NCBI GenBank assembly: GCA_013399115.1
Contig: VXAA01004383.1
Coordinates: forward strand, 814,224-878,223
From: Anseranas semipalmata
Taxonomy: Eukaryota; Chordata; Aves; Anseriformes; Anseranatidae
Length of the DNA stretch: 64,000 nt
Direction of reading: 5' to 3'
Of the stretch, positions 59,161 to 64,000 are shown piece after piece. Each line of letters starts with the position of its first letter. The stretch's first letter is position 1. The position numbers and the translations under genes are program-made. Below the pieces are notes generated by a model. The model ran no database searches. It saw nothing but the letters and a program-made list of their open reading frames with translations, and had not been told where the DNA came from.

Positions 59161-60639
59161 CAGATTCAGTTGTCCGCTGCCTGTCCGCAACCTGAGAGCA
59201 ATACTGGGCCTTGAGCAGGGTTTTTGCATGCTAGTTCAGTGCTGTACCTCATCGGCCCCGCTGCCCTGCCTGCTAAATGAGCAACAAATTATCCACTTAA
59301 AAAACACCCCCCTATTCAATGATGCCCTTTCATTTCAGACAAGGATTAACATTTCTGCACAGCAGCCCTCAAAAATGCCTATAGCTCACTAAATTACAGT
59401 GGAATTAGATGGCAATTTCTGTTCCCCAACAGAAGCCTCCCCCATGCCTCATTATTAATAGTTTTCAAATGTTGAAGTTAAGTCAACAAAATTGCAATTG
59501 TTTTCCCCATAATCTTCCAGCCAAGGGAGGGAGTATTTATGCAGATATTGCTTGGAGTACTTGAGAAAATGCTTCTTTGTGGTTTTAAATACAGGACTCC
59601 GAATTTCCAGCGGAGCCCTCCTGGGTTATCTCATAGCCCTGTGCATCGGGAATCGAGCTGCGGTGGAGGAGGAGGAGAACCATCTGCAACCCTCGCAAGC
59701 GCTGGGCGGCTTTCGCCCCCGTGAGTCACTCCCTGTAGGTTCAGGGGGCTACGTTTGTAAGCACCACTAAAAATTCACATGGGCTTCAATGTTTTCCCTG
59801 GAAAGTCTGGTAGGGAGAATTCATCAGAGAATGGAGAGCTTTCTCAGTGCTGTGAACAGAAGAAATTATCTTTCTTTTATTCATTCATTCCCTTCATTCC
59901 TGCCTGCCTTCCTGCCCTCCTTTACTTCCTTTCCCTTCTTTCCCTCTCTTTTTCAACACAGATAATTGAAAATCTGTCATTTTGGAATTCCTTTGTCCCT
60001 TCAGAAGGCGCAGAGCAGTGATTCCAGGATAGCCCAGCCTGCTCTTTCATAATTCATCATCCTAAATTGTTGTTCATTCGCTGCAACCCTGAACAAAATG
60101 TTACAGACGCAGCATAAAGAGAAGAAATCAAGCAAATGGAAAAGGGACGAAAGGAAAAGTGGCAAACCACAAGGGTATCCGCAAAGAGAAATAATTTAAT
60201 CCAAAAGGAGCCTCAGCTCTCACGTAGGCGTTCGCTTGCCTGCCTTACACCCTGGTGTTGCAGTTTACATTTCCAGGTGATGAACAAGCACAGAATTAAG
60301 CTCCTTGTTTCAGCTCTGTGTGCCTGCTGTGGCAGAAGAAGTCCTTCATAACTCTTTAAGCCATGAATTGATGGGGGGAATAACATGGGAACAGGACTGA
60401 GAAAGGCACTAGAGAGGGAGTTTTATGGATTGCAACCTCTGATCTGTCTTTAACTTTAGGCAAATCAAGCTCTGGAAGCTGTAATCTGGCATCAGCTCCC
60501 CTCCATGCTCTGCGAAGTGCCACCAGCTCCAGCATCAGGAGCAGAGGGCTTCGGCAGAGTCATTAGAGAAGACAGGTAGAAAGCCAGTCAGGCAAGAAAG
60601 GATCCCAAGAGCTGAAATAATTGCATTGATAAGTACAAG
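59161..60639. other. unassigned non-coding sequence with candidate acceptor
   Basis: AT-rich unique DNA at 59385-59530 has several ATTA cores and may be a conserved element. A ~70-nt pyrimidine-rich tract (59886-59954) followed by CAACACAG (AG at 59960-59961) is a strong acceptor-like sequence on the plus strand, but the downstream frame soon stops. No gene supported. Confidence 0.4.
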
Positions 60640-60722
60640 TCCGACTGCCTGCTCCTGCTCCCATTGATGTCAGTGGGGAATTTTACTGTGACCTTCAGGG
60701 GAAATAGGATCAGGCTCACTTT
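60640..60722. repeat. palindromic ancient amniote repeat scrap
   Basis: 'gcctgctcctgctcccattg' at 60647-60666 and, inverted, 'ggggaaataggatcaggc' near 60699-60716 form imperfectly complementary arms. I recall this pattern ('tgctcccattga..tcaatgggagcaggatcaggc') as a dispersed short repeat of birds and turtles. Old and diverged. Confidence 0.5.
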
Positions 60723-61087
60723 TGGGATGAGCAGATCAAAGCTGGGCACAAAATGCTTGTACACATGATTACACTGGGATTTGAATCTTGTTTTTTTCCT
60801 GATGTGCCATGCCAGGATGTCCAAGCGATTAGATTAAAAGAAAAGATTTTAAGGTGACAAGAGAAATAAAATGAAGAGAGCCATAGAGTTAGTAAATGCA
60901 GTTATTATCCATTCATCCCACTTATCCCCTTAGGCGTGTGGCATTTGGATTAACGTTGTGCTTTATATACACTGGTTTAAGTTAGTCTTGGTGCTCCAAA
61001 TACTGCCAGCAAAAAATAAAATAAAATAAAAAATGGTAAACACAGTGAAAGCCTTTTAAAAGCTTGCTCAGCTGTGAGAAAGAGGGG

Positions 61088-61175
61088 TTAAGTCCTTGAT
61101 CCAACAAGGTGTTTAAACATATGCCCTTATTTTGAGCACGTGAGTGGGCCCATTGATTTATACTTAACACTCCTG
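61088..61175. repeat. ancient amniote repeat scrap ('gatccaacaa..gagcacgtgagt' type)
   Basis: 'cttgatccaacaaggtgttt' (61095-61114) and 'tttgagcacgtgagtgggcc' (61131-61150) plus 'cattgattta' follow, in order, a dispersed amniote palindromic repeat that I remember as 'gatccagcaaagcacttaag', 'taagcatgtgagtagtccc', 'attgacttcaatgg'. Only one half of the palindrome is present. It lies 370 bases from the related-looking scrap at 60640-60722. Confidence 0.5.
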
Positions 61176-62496
61176 GGGCCCTGGCTGGGCAATGCAGTGA
61201 TGCACGTGCTTGGCTTTCCGCTTGCGTAGTCCTGTGACTTTCCTAAGGAAACTCATGTGCTCGGCGGGGTCGGGGCCGAAAGGGGATTCTCCGGGAGGTG
61301 GATGGTGCTGCAGCAGGGCCAGGACTGGAAAAAAAATATTTCCCAGGTCCGTGTCTCTGGCTCGGTCACCACCTCTCTCCCAGCTGTTTAACTCTGTTCA
61401 ACTACTTGTAGCTTTGGGATAAACCATAACAACGAGAAAGTTCCTCAGGAAAAAAAAAAAAAACACTTTCACTCAACATTTTGGCACTCGTAGTTCTGGC
61501 CTTCACCAGACATGGAAAAGAGAGGACGTAGCCAAGAAGTTTAGAGTCTTGAAGGAAAAGATACTATAAATGTGGTTTCAATCAGGGAGAGGAGTTTCGG
61601 GAAGCAGAGAGGAAACAACAATTTGGGTCTAATTCTGTTCCTTCTGGCAAAATAGCCTTCCCGTGCATGAGATCACTGGTGTGGCTTTTCTCCAAGCTGA
61701 TAACAGAAGTGCCTGCCTTGTGTGCCTTGCTCATGTGCTCAGATAAACCAGCTGCCAGATTTGGGGCTAGGAAGGATTTTCCCTTCGGGTCAGATGGGCT
61801 GATTCGGTTTCCCCCTTCTCTGCTAGTCACTGTGATCTGTTCCCCCAGGCTGCTCAGGATGCTCTGCCCGCCGTCTTCCAGGGGCCTCAGATGGGAATAG
61901 CTTTCAAGCTTTTACTGCAAGACCGAAGCTCACAACGGGACTTTGGGAGGTATTGCAGGGCTGGGTGGACCATCCTGCTGCCCTGCATCTGGCTGGACAT
62001 TGCCTGTGACACCGGGGGCCTGGGCTCAGCAGCCCCGAGGTGGTCCCTTCCCACCTCAGGTTTCTAAAATCCCGCTAGCCCTAGATCTTCGTGGTGGGGA
62101 GTAAGAGCTGTTACAGGGAGTAGCTGCTGAGGTGTTTGCGAGTGAATATTGTCACAGGAAAGGGATAAGGTAGGTACACAGCATATGGTCTGTTGATTCA
62201 CTTTGACAGCTGAAATATCTTCTGATTTGCTGCTAATGCACGAACTGAGCTCTACTTTCAAAGCGAAAGCAAGTCTCTGCGCAGGGCATGGCACCGTCTT
62301 TGGTAAGAGCTGAGCAGCACGGGCGCTTTGAGCGAACCACACAGGGCAATACCTGCCAGCAGGAGTAGGCAGGGGCGCTGGGGATGGAGGACGATGGAGC
62401 TGTCTGCAATCCCATTTCCTTGGGCCTTGCCCAAGCCTCTGCAAGTTTGTTTATACAATAGTAATCCCGAGCACTTCACGTGACAGATCCCTGGTG
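61176..62496. other. unassigned non-coding sequence
   Basis: No gene supported. A 14-A run lies at 61450-61463. Frames up to 126 codons show no known domain. Confidence 0.4.
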
Positions 62497-62555
62497 ATGC
62501 ATTTCAGGGGAGTTACGCTGATTTACACTGCTTGAGGCTTTGGCCTATATTTTCC
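62497..62555. repeat. ancient amniote repeat scrap
   Basis: 'tcaggggagttacgctgatt' then 'tacactgcttgaggctttgg' resembles the same dispersed repeat type as at 10360-10415 ('cagtggagtta', 'ctgatttacac'). Short and diverged. Confidence 0.4.
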
Positions 62556-63879
62556 AAAGGATCCTCCAAAATTTCCTGATGCAAAATACCAGAGTAGTCT
62601 AATCAGCAGAGGGCTGGGTTACTGCGGTCTGTGGGCTTGGACGTGGAGAGCTCTTCTTCCCCTGGCCTCCCCTGGGGAAGCCCCAGGCACAACCCGGCTT
62701 GCTGGGGGTGCAGGATGAGGCCTGGAAGCACGGGGACCTTATCGGCTGGGTCTTGCCCCCATCTGTGATGCTCCCACTTTCAAAAGCTGTGGTGCACCCC
62801 TCGGCGGCACCGGATTGAAACATTTTGATGTTGATTAACTCCTCCAGTCCCAAAACAGAGGCAGTCCCCTCCCTTTGCCTAAATGAGGCAGAAATGAGCC
62901 AACCGTGCATTACAGCCTGCAAAATCCTACTCCCCCCAGAAAGACGAAATAGCAGTTGGGTCTTGACTTATTCTGCACGTTCCTGGTGCTGTGCAGCTCA
63001 GAAACAGGGCAGTGCCCCTGCCGGTGCCTGCCACGGGGAACCATTTGGCAGGAGGTGGGAAGAAGGAGAACAGGCATGACCGGAGAGGGAAGGAGATGCC
63101 CTCTGCGCTGCTGAACACATCTCTGCTTATCAGCAGCCCCCGCAGGTCAGCCGCAAGCTCCATCTCACCCAGGCGCCCGCTTCCATCGTGCGTACCACCC
63201 TCACCACCCTCCAGCTTCTCACCCAGAGCTTCCCCGCAGGGCACTGTGCTCCTTTGAAGTGAGGACTGGCACAAGCGTAGGCAGCAGCCGAGGCTTGCTG
63301 TCCAGGGAGGGGAAATTTAGTCTCTCCGTATCTATGGAACAATGGAGAAAGGGTGCAGGAGGAGAGAAGGGCTGATGAAAAGGCAGAACACAATCTAAAC
63401 CAGATTGTTCATCAGGATTTTGAAGTCTCTCTAAACCATATTATTAATACCTTGAAAAGGCTTGCTCACTTTTTTTCTTTCTGTCTTCCCGTTACAGGAT
63501 TGCAAAACCCTTCCAAACAGACTTCTTTCTTTCCTGTTACTAAAAGTAGCAGGAGTGATTTATAAGCACACTGGGGAAAGGGGAGGCATCTGAAGAGAAA
63601 AAACAGCCGTCCTCTCTTCCACCTGTATCCAAACTTCCTCTCTCTTCCGCGTTCTCCCCCTGGGGCTCAGACACTTGAGGGGCTGCCATGGCTTCTGCAG
63701 GTGCCATGGTAACCGGAGAGCATGTCCGGGCCCAGGAAGCCCAGCTTTGCCTTATTCGAGGCAAAAGGCCTCCCTTTTTGCTTCAATAGCTGGGAGAGGC
63801 TGAGGTGCTGAGTAAGGAACATAACCTGCCCACACACTGTGGGGTTTGGTCTGAAACTCACTGCTCTGTTACGGATTTA
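62556..63879. other. unassigned non-coding sequence with candidate acceptor
   Basis: No gene supported. A strong acceptor-like sequence, a pyrimidine tract then GTTACAG (AG at 63496-63497), is preceded by branch-point-like CTAAACC and TTATTAATAC. The sequence after it is soon closed in at least two frames and no matching donor is evident. Confidence 0.4.
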
Positions 63880-64000
63880 TGTTGTAGGCTTTCACCTGGA
63901 ATTCATTTTAATGATGACATCACGCAAACTGGCAAATGTGGAGCTGATAACAGAAACATAGAGCAATAACAGGGCAATATTGCTGGCTGTAATTATTTAA
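63880..64000. promoter_or_regulatory. candidate conserved element running off the window
   Basis: AT-rich unique DNA with ATTTTAATGATGACATCACG (TGATGACATCA, CRE/AP-1-like half sites), GAGCTGATAACAG (GATA core) and TGTAATTATTTAA at the end. It looks like the edge of an enhancer-type element. Weak evidence and incomplete. Confidence 0.2.

Noticed and set aside
1..64000. CRISPR arrays, insertion sequences, bacterial operons, prophage
   Set aside because: No regularly spaced repeats, ribosome-binding sites or dense co-directional frames. Repeat content and composition are those of an amniote.

Overview
The window reads as nuclear DNA of an amniote, most likely a bird. The only transposable-element remnants I can recognise are old and degraded: CR1-type LINE fragments, one L2-type LINE fragment, and short MIR-like or other ancient repeat scraps. 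There are no Alu, B1, L1 or young LTR elements and no long satellites. AT-rich, homeobox-site-rich stretches alternate with small GC-rich patches. A crocodilian or turtle is possible, but the low repeat density fits a bird better. Nothing bacterial or viral is visible.

I found no protein-coding gene that I can support. The longest open frames (about 160-190 codons) resemble no family I know, often lie antisense to GC-rich or pyrimidine-rich DNA, and show no convincing chain of exons. The window is best described as intergenic or long-intron sequence, possibly the regulatory surroundings of a gene outside the window.

Layout. 1-23 kb: unique sequence with an antisense CR1 scrap (1.0 kb), an 18-bp perfect inverted repeat that folds to a 22-pair RNA hairpin (5.1 kb), an assembly flaw with two N inside a duplicated 11-mer (6.4 kb), and MIR-like scraps (18.2 and 22.8 kb). 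23-33 kb: an AT-rich candidate conserved element (23.4-23.9 kb), a poly-C tract ending in one N (27.9 kb) and further repeat scraps. 33.0-34.5 kb: a sense-strand CR1 copy that lost the middle of its reverse transcriptase and its first catalytic Asp. 36-46 kb: several AT-rich, TAAT-rich blocks that look like conserved non-coding elements, separated by small CpG clusters. 46.1-48.7 kb: three CR1 fragments in mixed orientation. 49.5-49.8 kb: the clearest CpG island, ending in a splice-donor-like sequence. 50-51.2 kb: a 174-codon unassigned frame and another AT-rich candidate element. 53.3-54.1 kb: an antisense L2-type LINE interrupted by a 22-T run. 57.6-57.9 kb: a purine-rich strand-asymmetric block. 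59-62.6 kb: ancient SINE-like and palindromic repeat scraps. The last 120 bases look like the start of another candidate element.

Repeat calls rest on remembered family motifs and on short translated hallmarks visible in the sequence, not on a database search. Candidate regulatory elements are inferences from composition and motif density only.
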